Below are positions 9,693 through 21,066 of a DNA stretch of 64,000 bases, one piece after another (the first letter of the stretch is position 1; each line of letters opens with the position of its first letter). Position numbers and translations under genes: made by a program. Source of the DNA: Magnetospirillum sp. 15-1. Its GTDB lineage: Bacteria; Pseudomonadota; Alphaproteobacteria; Rhodospirillales; Magnetospirillaceae. Under the pieces are notes generated by a model that made no database searches, had not been told where the DNA came from, and saw nothing but the letters and a program-made list of their open reading frames with translations. Where the stretch lies: positions 466,632 to 530,631 of the forward strand of contig NZ_FXXN01000028.1 of NCBI RefSeq assembly GCF_900184795.1, given 5' to 3'.

Positions 9693-9715
9693 GGTCCGGG
9701 CGAATGGGCCGTTTC

Positions 9716-9808
9716 ACCACCAAGACACCAAGGGCACCAAGAGGCAGAAGAGATGGACACGGCGTCACCTCGCGAAGGAAGACTTGGTGTTCTTGGTGTC
9801 TTGGTGGT
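9716..9808. repeat. Dispersed inverted repeat, copy 1 (CACCAAGA type), inside the cobalamin operon
   Basis: Two 26-base arms at 9716-9741 and 9783-9808 are inverted copies with 24 of 26 positions matching, around a 41-base centre. Each arm is itself a tandem of a CACCAAG-like unit (ACCACCAAG, ACACCAAG, GCACCAAG). It lies between the stop of cobL and the start of cobI on the same transcript. It shares the pattern ACCAC(C/G)AAG(A/G)CAC(C/G)AAG with the copies near 12.8, 33.6 and 48.8 kb. Confidence 0.85.
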
Positions 9809-9855
9809 TTGTCCACCGAGCGGCCCACACCCGCGGACGAGTTCGAGCGACAGAA

Positions 9856-11031
9856 TCACTTCTTCCACCCCACGTAACGGGTCACCGGCAGGGCGGGATG
9901 CCAGGCGTGGAAGCCGCCCACCCGGTCGAGATGGGCCACGGACAGCCGGGTCATCTCGCCGCCGTGCAGGCCGTAGAGCGCCACCAGGGCCGCCTCGCCC
10001 TCCATGGTCACCGCGTTGGCCACCAGCCGCCCACCCCGGCCCAGGGCCGACCAGCAGATGTCCAGCAGCCCGGCCTCGGATACCCCGCCGCCCACGAAGA
10101 TGGCGTGGGGCGGTTCGCGGTCGAGCGGCAGGGCGTCGGGGGCGCGGCCGGCGATGATCTCGAGATTGGGCACGCCCAGGCGGGCCGCGTTGCGGGCGAT
10201 GCGCTCCAGGCGGTCGGGCTTGCTCTCGATGGCGATGGCATGGCCGCCGGCCCGCATCCATTCGATGGCGATGGAGCCGCAGCCCGCCCCCACGTCCCAC
10301 AGCACCTGACCGGGGGTGGGTGCCAGAGCGGCCAGGGTGGTGGCGCGGATATCGCGCTTGGTCAACTGGCCGTCATGCTCGAAGGCTTCGTCGGGCAGGC
10401 CGGGCACCAGGGAAAGCGGGCGCAGGCCCCGCTCCGCCACGCATTCCACCGCCACCACGCAAAGGTCCGAGGTGCAGCCGGCCACGTCGGTGAGCCGCTC
10501 GCCGGGGCCACCCAGATGTTCCAGCACCGCCACGCGGCTGGGGCCAAACCCCCTGGATTCCAGCAGCGCCGCCACCTTGGCCGGGCTGGCGCGATCCTCG
10601 GCCAGGACCAGCAGGCGCCGCCCCGGCGCCAGATGCAGGGCCAGGGATTCGACCGGCCGCCCGTGGATGGTCAGAAACAGGCAATCCTGCAAGGCCCAGC
10701 CCAGCCGGGCGGCGGCCAGGGAGAAGGCGCCGGGATGGGGCAGCACCGCAACCCCGTCCGCCCCGAACCAGCCGATCAGGGTGGCGGCGGCGCCGAACCA
10801 CAGCGGCTCGCCGCTGGCCAGTACCACCACCCGCCGGTCGGCGCGGGCCTCGAGCAGGGCGCGGCTGTGGGCGAAGGGCGAGGCCCATTCCAGCCGTTCG
10901 GCCCCATTGGCCGGAATCATGGCGAGATGGCGGGCGCCGCCCACCAGCACCTCGGCGCCGTCGATCAGGGCGCGGGCGGCGGGGCAAAGCCCGTCCAGAC
11001 CATCCTCGCCGATGCCGATGACGGTGATCAT
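9856..11031 (-). CDS. cobL: Precorrin-6Y C5,15-methyltransferase (decarboxylating), CbiE-CbiT fusion
   Basis: Methylates C5 and C15 and removes the C12 acetate carboxyl in corrin synthesis. The 391-residue protein contains CbiE (about 1-200, VIGIGEDGLDGL at the N-terminus and GEPLWFGAA) and CbiT (about 205-391, with the SAM motif LWDVGAGCGSIAIEWMR and FVGGGVSEAG). The start is the ATG at 11031, in a four-base overlap with the cobH stop. It is followed by the repeat-bearing gap and then cobI. As CbiE and CbiT are separate in classic anaerobic enterobacterial sets, the fusion alone does not tell the pathway; the neighbours do. Confidence 0.94.
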   Translation of the reverse strand: MITVIGIGEDGLDGLCPAARALIDGAEVLVGGARHLAMIPANGAERLEWASPFAHSRALLEARADRRVVVLASGEPLWFGAAATLIGWFGADGVAVLPHPGAFSLAAARLGWALQDCLFLTIHGRPVESLALHLAPGRRLLVLAEDRASPAKVAALLESRGFGPSRVAVLEHLGGPGERLTDVAGCTSDLCVVAVECVAERGLRPLSLVPGLPDEAFEHDGQLTKRDIRATTLAALAPTPGQVLWDVGAGCGSIAIEWMRAGGHAIAIESKPDRLERIARNAARLGVPNLEIIAGRAPDALPLDREPPHAIFVGGGVSEAGLLDICWSALGRGGRLVANAVTMEGEAALVALYGLHGGEMTRLSVAHLDRVGGFHAWHPALPVTRYVGWKK

Positions 11032-11645
11032 TTCAATCCCCCGGCCAGGGCGTTGACGGCCGCCGCCGCCATGGCGCTGCCGCCCCGGCGGCCCTTCAGC
11101 GCCACATGGGGCAGGCCCGAGGCGATCAGGGCGTCCTTGCTTTCCACCGCGCCGACGAAGCCGACGGCGAAACCCAGGATAACGGCGGGACGGGGCGCTC
11201 CGGCCGCGATCAGTTCCAGCAGGCGGAACAGGGCGGTCGGGGCATTGCCCACCGCCACTATCGAGCCGTCCAGATGGGGCAGCCACTTCTCGACGCCCAG
11301 GGCGGAGCGGGTGGTGGCGGCGTCCCTGGCCTCGGCCTGGCTCACCTCGTTCAGGGTGCAGATCACCCGATTGGCGGCGGGCAGGTTGCGGCGGATGATG
11401 CCGTGGGCCACCATCTCGGCGTCCACCAGGATGGGGGCGCCGCCCTTAAGAGCCCGTGCTCCCGCCAGCCCGGCGCCCTCGCTCCACGCCAGATCGGCGG
11501 CGATCTCGGTCATGCCGCAGGCGTGCACCACGCGAACCGCCAGATCGGCCAGATCGCCGGGCATGCGCGCCAGATCGGCCTCGGCCCGGATGGTGGCGAA
11601 GCTCTGACGGTAAATCTCGGCGGGGTCGCTGATCCAGGCGGTCAC
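11028..11645 (-). CDS. cobH: Precorrin-8X (cobalt-precorrin-8) methylmutase
   Basis: Moves the methyl group from C11 to C12 to give hydrogenobyrinic acid or its cobalt form. The 205 residues are normal for CobH/CbiC. Residues RVVHACGM hold the family's catalytic His, and the chain runs through DAEMVAHGI, CTLNEVSQAEA and AVGNAPTALFRLLEL, all family blocks. It sits 9 bases after cbiX and is coupled to cobL by an ATGA overlap, the tightest part of the operon. Confidence 0.94.
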   Translation of the reverse strand: MTAWISDPAEIYRQSFATIRAEADLARMPGDLADLAVRVVHACGMTEIAADLAWSEGAGLAGARALKGGAPILVDAEMVAHGIIRRNLPAANRVICTLNEVSQAEARDAATTRSALGVEKWLPHLDGSIVAVGNAPTALFRLLELIAAGAPRPAVILGFAVGFVGAVESKDALIASGLPHVALKGRRGGSAMAAAAVNALAGGLK

Positions 11646-11654
11646 GGCCCGGCC

Positions 11655-12632
11655 TCAGTCGTGACGGTGGGGACGGTAGGCATGCCCATGGCCACCATGG
11701 TGATGGCCATGATCGTGGTCATGGTGGTGCCCGTGATCATGTCCGTGATCGGCGTCGGTGCCGATGCCGCGCACATGGTGGTGATGACCGGCCTGCACGG
11801 CGCCCACCGAGGTCTCGTAGCCCACCACCTGTTCGCGGTACTTGCACAGGCTGCAGTTCATGGCGGGCGAGCCGTCGAGGATCTCGCCCACCCGTTCCAC
11901 GAAGCTGTCGACCACCAGGGGATGGTCGTTGAGATAGGGGGCCTTGACGAACTCGATGTCCGGATGGGCGGCGGCGGCCTGATCGGTCCACTCGTAGATG
12001 CGCTTGACCAGGATGCCGGTGAACAGGAAGTACGGGAAGACGACGACCCGCTTGTAACCCAGCCGGGTCACCCGCTCCAGCGCCTGGTCGACCAGGGGAT
12101 AGGCGACGCCGGAAAAGGCGATCTCGGCCCAGCCGAAACCCATGCCTTCCCACAGCATGCGCGCCACCTTGGCGATGTTGGAATTGGCGTCGGGATCGTT
12201 GGTGCCGCGCCCGACCACCAGCAGCAGGGTGTCCTTGCGCTCGATATCCGAAGCGGCTTTTGCCTCGGCCTCCTCGATGCGGGCGCGGGCGGCGGCCAGC
12301 AGCTTGGTGTCGATGGCCAGTTCACGCCCGAAGGTGATGGGCAGGTCCGGATTCTCGGCGGCGAAGGAGTTGATCTCCCACGGCAGGTCGTTCTTGACGT
12401 GGCCGGCGGCGAACAGCATGCCCGGCACCGCCAGGATGCGCGACACCCCCTTGGCCTTCAGGGCGTCGAGGCCGGTGCGGATGATCGGCGTGGCGAATTC
12501 GAGGAAGCCCGAATCCACCGCGTATTGCGGCAGCCTTTGGGCCAGATGACCGGCCAGCGCCTGGAATTCCCGGATGGCATCCACGTCGCGGCTGCCGTGG
12601 CCGCACAACATCACACCGATCTTCTTGCTCAT
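11655..12632 (-). CDS. cbiX: Sirohydrochlorin cobaltochelatase CbiX with CxxC motif and histidine-rich tail
   Basis: Inserts cobalt into sirohydrochlorin, the first step of the early-cobalt route to B12. The N-terminal CGHGSRD holds the catalytic His; AVPGMLFAAGHVKNDLP and VVFPYFLFTGILVKRI are the two duplicated chelatase halves. Near the C-terminus MNCSLC (258-263) matches the MxCxxC motif known to hold an iron-sulfur cluster in long CbiX proteins. The last about 45 residues contain some 19 histidines (runs such as DHGHDHGHHHDHDHGHHH), a likely cobalt or nickel store. It is first in the minus-strand cobalamin operon. No cobalamin riboswitch is visible upstream. Confidence 0.93.
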   Translation of the reverse strand: MSKKIGVMLCGHGSRDVDAIREFQALAGHLAQRLPQYAVDSGFLEFATPIIRTGLDALKAKGVSRILAVPGMLFAAGHVKNDLPWEINSFAAENPDLPITFGRELAIDTKLLAAARARIEEAEAKAASDIERKDTLLLVVGRGTNDPDANSNIAKVARMLWEGMGFGWAEIAFSGVAYPLVDQALERVTRLGYKRVVVFPYFLFTGILVKRIYEWTDQAAAAHPDIEFVKAPYLNDHPLVVDSFVERVGEILDGSPAMNCSLCKYREQVVGYETSVGAVQAGHHHHVRGIGTDADHGHDHGHHHDHDHGHHHGGHGHAYRPHRHD

Positions 12633-12920
12633 CTCGCCCTGGTCCTTGCCTTCGAGCCACCCGGCTGGTCCATGCCTCCGGCCGGTTTGAAACGGGGACT
12701 ATAGGCGTGAGGACCCGAGCGATTCCAGCCAAATTCGGCGCAGCCTCAGGGCGCCCCTCGGGATTGTTGAACCACGAAGGCACGAAGAGACGAAGAAAAG
12801 AGAAGAAATTTCCTTCTTCTTCGTGATCCTTCGCGCCTTCATGCCTTCGTGGTCAAATCCTCGGCCGCCGGGCGATCATCGCCGTTGACGCCGTGCCCCC
12901 GCCCCGCCCATCCTTGCCCC
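12633..12920. other. Divergent intergenic region between cbiX and cobD
   Basis: This 288-base stretch holds no credible gene. It contains the inverted repeat at 12771-12853 and, on the minus strand, a TATAGT box (12698-12703) that could be the -10 of the cbiX operon, but no matching -35 is evident. I looked for the conserved cobalamin-riboswitch blocks on both strands and did not find them, unlike upstream of cbiM. Confidence 0.5.
12771..12853. repeat. Dispersed inverted repeat, copy 2 (CACGAAGG type)
   Basis: Left arm ACCACGAAGGCACGAAGAGA and its purine-rich continuation to about 12808; right arm from about 12810 to 12853 is the imperfect reverse complement, ending CTTCGTGGT. The outer 12 bases are identical inverted copies. 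It lies between the divergent cbiX and cobD genes. It is the same family as 33604-33696 and the half copy near 48778. Confidence 0.85.
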
Positions 12921-13916
12921 ATGTTTCCGCTGTTCATGCAATCCGCTCACGCCCCAGACGGTCTGATGCTGCTGTTCATGGCCATCGCCGTCGACGCGGC
13001 GCTGGGCGAGATGGGGCCGCTGTTCCGCCTGTTGCCCCATCCGGTGGTGCTGATCGGCCGCCTCATCGGCGCGCTCGACCGCCGGCTCAACCGGCCCGAG
13101 CGCTCCGAGGCCGACCGCCGCCGGCGGGGCATTCTGGTGGCGCTGGGGCTGAGCGTGGTCGCCTTGGGGACCGGGGCGGTGATCGCCTTTCTGGCCCGCA
13201 CCCTGCCCCATGCCTGGCTGTTCGAGGTCTTCGTCGCCGCCACCCTGCTGGCCCAGCGCTCACTGTTCGAACACGTCCACGATGTGGCGGTGGCGCTGAA
13301 GGACAACGGGCTGGAGGCCGGGCGCTATGCCGTGTCGCGCATCGTCGGACGCGATCCCCAGAGCCTGGATTCCCACGGCGTGGTCCGCGCCGCCGTGGAA
13401 AGTCTGGCCGAGAATTTCGGCGACGGGGTGGTGGCGCCGGTCTTCTGGTACGCGCTGCTCGGCCTGCCCGGCCTGCTGCTCTACAAGACCATCAACACCG
13501 CCGATTCCATGATCGGTCACCGCAACGACAAGTACCGGGCCTTCGGCATGGCCTCGGCCCGGCTGGACGATGCGCTGAACCTGATCCCGGCCCGCCTCGC
13601 CGGGCTGCTGCTGATTCTGGCCGCGCCGTTCGTGCCCAGGGGCCGGCCGTGGGGCGCCCTGGTCACCATGCTGCGCGACGCGGGCCACCACCGCTCGCCC
13701 AATTCCGGCTGGCCCGAGGCCGCCGCCGCCGGTGCCCTGGATCTGGCGCTGGGTGGCCCGCGCAAGTATCCCGGGCTGGTGGTGGACGAGAAATGGATCG
13801 GCACGGGCCGGGCACGGGCCGAGACCTCCGACATCCAGCGGGCGCTGCATCTCTACACCGTGGCCTGCCTGCTTCAGGTGGGCGGGGTGATCTTCCTGCT
13901 GTGGCTACAGGCCTGA
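12921..13916 (+). CDS. cobD: Adenosylcobinamide-phosphate synthase (CbiB/CobD), integral membrane
   Basis: Attaches aminopropanol (phosphate) to adenosylcobyric acid, in the inner membrane. Several hydrophobic segments (for example about 47-65 and 75-95) and the family blocks [36 protein letters not shown] and [15 protein letters not shown] identify it. The start is uncertain: ATG 12921 gives 331 residues; ATG 12936 is also possible. An in-frame GTG at 12849 lies inside the inverted repeat and is unlikely. The 3' end overlaps the convergent cobQ by 12 bases. Confidence 0.92.
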   Translation: MFPLFMQSAHAPDGLMLLFMAIAVDAALGEMGPLFRLLPHPVVLIGRLIGALDRRLNRPERSEADRRRRGILVALGLSVVALGTGAVIAFLARTLPHAWLFEVFVAATLLAQRSLFEHVHDVAVALKDNGLEAGRYAVSRIVGRDPQSLDSHGVVRAAVESLAENFGDGVVAPVFWYALLGLPGLLLYKTINTADSMIGHRNDKYRAFGMASARLDDALNLIPARLAGLLLILAAPFVPRGRPWGALVTMLRDAGHHRSPNSGWPEAAAAGALDLALGGPRKYPGLVVDEKWIGTGRARAETSDIQRALHLYTVACLLQVGGVIFLLWLQA

Positions 13917-15353
13917 CAGCCGCCGCAGCCGGTCCATGTCCAGGTGCTTTTCCAGATGATCGGCGAGGCGGTCCAGCACGCCGTCGACCATGGGCTCGTA
14001 GGCGAGGCCGGAATCCCGCCCCAGCAACGCGGCGCGGAAGGCATCCGAGCCGAACAGGCCGTGCAGGTAGCAGCCCATGATCCGCCCGTCCGCCGACACC
14101 GCGCCGTCGGGTCGCCCCTCCAGGGTAAGGAAGGGCCGCGCCGTGTCGGGACCATGGGTGCGGCCCATATGCATCTCGTAACCGGCCACCGGATGGCCGG
14201 CGCCATCGGTGCCCGACGCCCGGCGCAGCACCTTGTCGCCCTCCATGACGGTGTCGATATCCAGCAGGCCGAGACCGGCGGCCACGCCGCCCTTCGGTCC
14301 TTCGACGCCCAGGGGATCGGCGACGCTGTTGCCCAGCATCTGGAAACCGGCGCAGACGCCCAGCACGCGGCCGCCCCGGCGCGCATGGGCCAGGATATCG
14401 ATGTCCCAGCCCTGGGCGCGCAGGAAATCCAGATCGGCGATGGTGGATTTCGAGCCGGGCAGAATGATCAGATCGGCATCGAGCGGCAGCGGGCGGCCCG
14501 GCTCCACCATGTCGAGGCTGACCCCCGGCTCGGCGGCCAGGGGATCGAAATCGTCGAAATTGGCGATGCGCGACAGGCGCGGCACGGCGATCTTCAAACC
14601 ATCGCCTCCGGCCCGTCCCTTGCCCAGCGAGGCGGAATCCTCGGCCGGCAACAGGGCGGCATCGGCGAACCACGGCACGATGCCGAGACAGGCAAGGCCG
14701 GTCTTGTCCCGGATGATGTCGAGCGCCGGGGTGAACAGCGCCGGATCACCGCGAAAGCGGTTGATGATATAGCCCCCTAGCCTCGCCCGCTCCGCCTCGG
14801 GCAGGATGGCCCAGGTGCCGACGATGCTGGCGATCACGCCCCCCCGGTCGATGTCGGCCACCAGCACTACCGGCAGGTCGGCGGCCTCGGCGAAGCCCAT
14901 GTTGGCGATATCGGCGGCGCGCAGGTTGACCTCGGCGGCGCTGCCGGCCCCTTCCACCACCATCAGGTCGGCGTCCGCGGCGAGGCGGCCGTAGCTTTCC
15001 AGCACGCGGGGCAGCAGAGTGGGCTTCAAGGCGTGGTAGTCGCGCGCCGTGGCGCTGGCGATCACGCGTCCCTGCACCACCACCTGGGCGCCGGTCTCGC
15101 TTTGCGGCTTCAGCAGCACCGGGTTCATGTCCGAGCGGGGCTCGACCCCGGCGGCTCGGGCCTGCAGCGCCTGGGCGCGGCCGATCTCGCCGCCATCCGT
15201 GGTGACGGCGGCATTGTTGGACATATTCTGCGGCTTGAACGGGCGGACGGCCAGCCCCTGGCGGGCGAACAGCCGGCACAGCCCGGCCGCCACGAGCGAC
15301 TTGCCCACGTCCGAGCCGGTACCTTGCAGCATGAGGGCGGGTGTTCTCTTCAT
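13905..15353 (-). CDS. cobQ: Cobyric acid synthase (glutamine amidotransferase)
   Basis: Amidates four side chains of adenosylcobyrinic acid a,c-diamide using glutamine and ATP. The N-terminal P-loop-like GTGSDVGKS (about 8-16), then [13 protein letters not shown] and [12 protein letters not shown] form the synthetase domain. The C-terminal half is the glutaminase, with the nucleophile Cys in [10 protein letters not shown], downstream of [12 protein letters not shown]. The 482-residue length is usual. The start is the ATG at 15353 (MKRTPALML); a longer in-frame start has no support. Transcription is opposite to cobD, with a 12-base tail-to-tail overlap. Confidence 0.95.
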   Translation of the reverse strand: MKRTPALMLQGTGSDVGKSLVAAGLCRLFARQGLAVRPFKPQNMSNNAAVTTDGGEIGRAQALQARAAGVEPRSDMNPVLLKPQSETGAQVVVQGRVIASATARDYHALKPTLLPRVLESYGRLAADADLMVVEGAGSAAEVNLRAADIANMGFAEAADLPVVLVADIDRGGVIASIVGTWAILPEAERARLGGYIINRFRGDPALFTPALDIIRDKTGLACLGIVPWFADAALLPAEDSASLGKGRAGGDGLKIAVPRLSRIANFDDFDPLAAEPGVSLDMVEPGRPLPLDADLIILPGSKSTIADLDFLRAQGWDIDILAHARRGGRVLGVCAGFQMLGNSVADPLGVEGPKGGVAAGLGLLDIDTVMEGDKVLRRASGTDGAGHPVAGYEMHMGRTHGPDTARPFLTLEGRPDGAVSADGRIMGCYLHGLFGSDAFRAALLGRDSGLAYEPMVDGVLDRLADHLEKHLDMDRLRRLSGL

Positions 15354-15440
15354 GGAGCGGACTGTCGCAGACGGCACGCATGGGAGCAAGACGCATGCCG
15401 AGGGTTGTCTCTTTCGCCCCGATCACGATATGACGGGGCG

Positions 15441-16148
15441 ATGGGTACCGCGTTTCTCCTCCACATCAATGGCCGCAGCCTGCCGGTCGCCGTCAAGCGG
15501 TCGGGCCGGGCGCGCAACATGAGCCTGCGCCTCGACCCCACCGGCGGATCGCTGGTGGTGGTGCTGCCCGACGGTGTGCCGGAGCGCGAGGCCGAACGCT
15601 TCGCCCACCGTCAGACCGCCTGGATCGAGAGTCGCCTCGCGGTGATGCCCGGTCCCATTCCCTTCGCCGATGGCGGCGAGGTCCCGCTGCTCGGCCTGTC
15701 CCACCTGATCCGCCACGAGCCCCAGGCCCGGCGCGGCGTGTGGGCGGAAGAAGGGGTGATCCACGTCTCGGGCCGCCCCGAGCACGTGGCCCGCCGGGTC
15801 GGGGAATTCCTGCGTGGCGAGGCCCGCGTGGTGATGGCCCACCATTCCCGCCAGTTGGCCGCCGAGCTGGGCCGCAAGCCGGGCCGCGTCACGGTGCGCG
15901 ACACCACGTCGCGCTGGGGCAGCTGCTCGGCGCGGGGCGACCTGTCGTTCTCGTGGCGGCTGGTCTTGGCGCCGGATTTTGTCGGCCGCTATGTCGCCGC
16001 CCACGAGGTCGCCCATCTGGCCGAGATGAATCACGGCCCCGATTTCTGGGCGCTGGTCGACGGACTGGTCGGCGACAGCGCGGCGCCGCGCGCCTGGCTG
16101 AAGCGCCATGGGCCACAATTGCACCGTTACGGGGGACATGTTGAGTAA
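15441..16148 (+). CDS. YgjP-like zinc metallopeptidase (DUF45/WLM type)
   Basis: A 235-residue protein of the YgjP family: an N-terminal beta-rich domain beginning with the family's SLRLDPTGGSLVVVLP, then a catalytic part with RWGSCSARGDLSFSWRLVLAP and the zinc motif AAHEVAHLAEMNHGPDFW (HExxH with a third His six residues on). The family is widespread and its substrates are unknown; a SprT-like role has been proposed from the fold. The ATG at 15441 follows GGGGCG and is the first that gives only the domain. The last 11 bases overlap the next gene. Confidence 0.85.
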   Translation: MGTAFLLHINGRSLPVAVKRSGRARNMSLRLDPTGGSLVVVLPDGVPEREAERFAHRQTAWIESRLAVMPGPIPFADGGEVPLLGLSHLIRHEPQARRGVWAEEGVIHVSGRPEHVARRVGEFLRGEARVVMAHHSRQLAAELGRKPGRVTVRDTTSRWGSCSARGDLSFSWRLVLAPDFVGRYVAAHEVAHLAEMNHGPDFWALVDGLVGDSAAPRAWLKRHGPQLHRYGGHVE

Positions 16149-17352
16149 TGTAACGCCGTCGCGGCGCATCGCGGTGCTGCTGACCCTTCTGGTGGCCTTC
16201 GGCCCGGTCTGCACCGATCTCTATCTCGCCTCGCTGCCCGACATGGCCCGCGATCTCGCCACCACCACCACCATGGTGCAGATGACGCTGTCGGCCTTCG
16301 TCGGCGGCTTCGCGGTGATGCAACTGGTCTACGGCCCGCTGTCCGACCGCTTCGGCCGGCGGCCGCTGATCCTGGGCGGCATCCTCATCTATGTGGCGGC
16401 CAGCCTCTATTGCGTCGTCGCCCCCACCGTCGAGGCGCTGATCGTCGGGCGGTTCTTTCAGGCGGTGGGCGCCTGCTGCGGCCCGGTGCTGGGCCGCGCC
16501 GTGGTCCGCGACCTGTTCAGCCGCGAGCAGGCCGCCAAGGTGATGAGCTACATGGCCTCGGCCATGGCGCTGGCTCCGCTGGTGGCGCCCACCATCGGCG
16601 GCTGGTTCCACACCTGGTTCGGCTGGCGCTCCAATTTCGTGCTGCTGGCCCTGTTCGGCGTCGCCCTGCTGGTCCTGGTCTGGCGCCTGCTGGCCGAGAC
16701 CAACCATCACAAGGATTCCCAGGCGCTCAATCTGGGGCGCATGCTCGAGAATTACCGTGAGCTGCTGACCCACCGCCTGTTCCTCGGCTACGTGCTGACC
16801 ATGACGGCGGCGTTCGGCGGGCTGTTCAGCTTCATCTCCGCCTCGAGCTTCGTGCTGATCGACGTCATGGGCATGGAGCCGCGCTTCTTCGGTCTGGCCT
16901 TCTCCCTGGCCTCGGCGGGCTATGTGATGGGCGGCTTCGCCGGGGCCAAGCTCACCCACCGCTTCGGCATCGAGCGCATGGTGGGGGTCGGCACCCTCGG
17001 CTGCGCCCTGGCCGGTATCGCCCTGGCCGCCCTGGTATGGTCGGGACTGGCCAAGCCGGGCGGTGTGGCCGGCATCGTCATGATCATGGGCCTGGTGATG
17101 GCCTTCTTCGCCGCCTGCGCCCTGGTCCTGCCCAACGCCACGGCGGGCGCCATCGCCCCCTTCCCGCGCGCGGCGGGCACCGCCTCGTCGGCCATGGGGT
17201 TCATCCAGATGAGCGGCGGCGCCGTCGCCGGCTGGCTGGTGGGGCGGTTCTACGACGGCTCGGCACGGCCGCTGGCCGCCATGATGGCGGTGATGGGGCT
17301 GGTGGCGCTGCTGATCTATCTCAGGGCGGTGCGGCCGGCAGCCAGACGGTGA
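16138..17352 (+). CDS. Bcr/CflA-family multidrug exporter (MFS)
   Basis: A 404-residue, 12-segment major facilitator. It has the family signs near the N-terminus (TDLYLASLPDMARDL, then YGPLSDRFGRRPLILGG, the MFS loop 2-3 motif) and the motif C region AVGACCGPVLGRAVVRDLF. Bcr/CflA members export drugs such as bicyclomycin or chloramphenicol, or small metabolites; the substrate cannot be told here. The start at 16138 has GGGGGAC six bases upstream and lies inside the end of the YgjP-like gene. The 3' end overlaps the convergent phoR by 32 bases. Confidence 0.9.
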   Translation: MLSNVTPSRRIAVLLTLLVAFGPVCTDLYLASLPDMARDLATTTTMVQMTLSAFVGGFAVMQLVYGPLSDRFGRRPLILGGILIYVAASLYCVVAPTVEALIVGRFFQAVGACCGPVLGRAVVRDLFSREQAAKVMSYMASAMALAPLVAPTIGGWFHTWFGWRSNFVLLALFGVALLVLVWRLLAETNHHKDSQALNLGRMLENYRELLTHRLFLGYVLTMTAAFGGLFSFISASSFVLIDVMGMEPRFFGLAFSLASAGYVMGGFAGAKLTHRFGIERMVGVGTLGCALAGIALAALVWSGLAKPGGVAGIVMIMGLVMAFFAACALVLPNATAGAIAPFPRAAGTASSAMGFIQMSGGAVAGWLVGRFYDGSARPLAAMMAVMGLVALLIYLRAVRPAARR

Positions 17353-18736
17353 AGGTCGAGCCCTCGCCCACCCGGCTGTCGATGGCGAGATGGCCGCGAT
17401 GGCGGTTGACGATGTGCTTGACGATGGCCAGCCCCAATCCGGTGCCGCCCATCTTGCGCGAGCGCGCCGTGTCCACCCGGTAGAAGCGCTCGGTCAGGCG
17501 GGGCAGATGCTCGGACGGGATGCCTTCGCCGTGATCCCTGACCGCCACCCTGACCACCGGACCGGCCCTGAGCGCCGCACCCGCTCCGGGGGGCAGGGAC
17601 TCGGCCAGGGCGACGCTCACCTCCACCGAGGTTCCGTCGTTGCCGTACTTCACGGCATTGTCCATCAGGTTCTGAAACAACTGGGCCAGTTGGTCGGGCT
17701 GGCCCGTCACCTGGGGCAGGTCGGCGGCGATGGAGAGCACCAACTCCATGCCGCGCGGGCCGACCAGGGGCTTCAGCGCCTCGGCGGTGCCGGTCACCAG
17801 ACGGGCCAGATCCACCCGCTCGCTGGGCGGCGTATGCTCGTCCAGTTCGATGCGCGACAGGGACAGCAGGTCGGCGACCAGCCGGCTCATGCGGCCCGAT
17901 TGCTCGGCCATGATGCCGAGGAATTTCTCGCGCGCCTCCTCGTCGTCCCGGGCCGGACCCTGCAGCGTCTCGATGAAGCCCGACAGCGCCGCCAGCGGGG
18001 TGCGCAGCTCGTGGCTGGCATTGGCGACGAAATCGGCGCGCATGCGCTCCATGGCCCGGATGGCGGTCAGCTCGTGCAGGGTCAGCAGGGCGATGGCCGC
18101 CTCGAAGGCCGGCTGGCCGTCCAGGCGGTCGATACGGGCGGCGAAGGTGCGCTCCACCGGAATGGCCTGGGTGAACTCGCATTCACGGAACGGCGCGGCC
18201 CCCGACAGCACCGCCTGCACCGCCTCGGTGACGCCCGGATCGCGCAGCACGGCGGCCAGATCGCTGCCCGCCGGGTCGCGGCCGAACAGCCGGGTGGCGG
18301 CGCGGTTGGTCCGCACCACGCGGCGGGCGGAATCCAGCAGCAGCAGCGGGTCGGGCAGGTTCTCCAGCAGGCTGGCGTTCCAGCGGGCGGTCTCGGCCAG
18401 TTCGGCCGAGCGCTGCTGCCACAGCCGGCGCAACGCCGCCACCGAAGCGGCGATCTCGGCCAGCACCATGCCGTCCTTGCCGGGCGCGGTGGCGATGTCG
18501 CCGCCATGGGCCAGGGTGCGGACCCAGTTGGCCAGCCCCGACAGCTCGCCCAGGTGCGAGCGCACCAGGGGCAGCAGCAGCGAGGTCACCATCACCCAGG
18601 TTCCCACGGCGGGCCACGCGTCCAGCCGTCCGGCCCCGGCCAGCACCACCAGCATGATGGCGGTGGGACTGGACAGGAACAGGGCGAACAGCAGAACGCG
18701 GCCGGAAGTGACCGTTCCCCGGCTCACGCCCGCCAC
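17321..18736 (-). CDS. phoR: PhoR-type sensor histidine kinase
   Basis: Membrane histidine kinase, most like PhoR of the phosphate regulon. Two hydrophobic segments (about 14-35 and 42-60), a PAS-like sensor (about 115-220), the dimerisation/phosphoacceptor helix FVANASHELRTPLAALSGFI and an ATPase domain with NLMDNAVKYG, DHGEGIP and GGTGLGLAIVKHIV. No pho response regulator or pst gene is beside it, so the name rests on domain layout and the ASHELRTPL context. It starts with GTG three bases after the maeB stop, so it may be carried on the malic enzyme transcript. Confidence 0.82.
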   Translation of the reverse strand: MAGVSRGTVTSGRVLLFALFLSSPTAIMLVVLAGAGRLDAWPAVGTWVMVTSLLLPLVRSHLGELSGLANWVRTLAHGGDIATAPGKDGMVLAEIAASVAALRRLWQQRSAELAETARWNASLLENLPDPLLLLDSARRVVRTNRAATRLFGRDPAGSDLAAVLRDPGVTEAVQAVLSGAAPFRECEFTQAIPVERTFAARIDRLDGQPAFEAAIALLTLHELTAIRAMERMRADFVANASHELRTPLAALSGFIETLQGPARDDEEAREKFLGIMAEQSGRMSRLVADLLSLSRIELDEHTPPSERVDLARLVTGTAEALKPLVGPRGMELVLSIAADLPQVTGQPDQLAQLFQNLMDNAVKYGNDGTSVEVSVALAESLPPGAGAALRAGPVVRVAVRDHGEGIPSEHLPRLTERFYRVDTARSRKMGGTGLGLAIVKHIVNRHRGHLAIDSRVGEGSTFTVWLPAAPP

Positions 18737-18739
18737 CGG

Positions 18740-21040
<2,301 letters not shown>

Positions 21041-21066
21041 GTGAGTCTGGTATCCCTGCTTTTATC

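Noticed and set aside
9451-9828. Reading frame running through the repeat upstream of cobI
   Set aside because: It starts inside the inverted repeat and shadows cobI; no coding signal.
12633-12770. Possible second cobalamin riboswitch before cbiX
   Set aside because: None of the conserved blocks found in the cbiM leader occur here on either strand.
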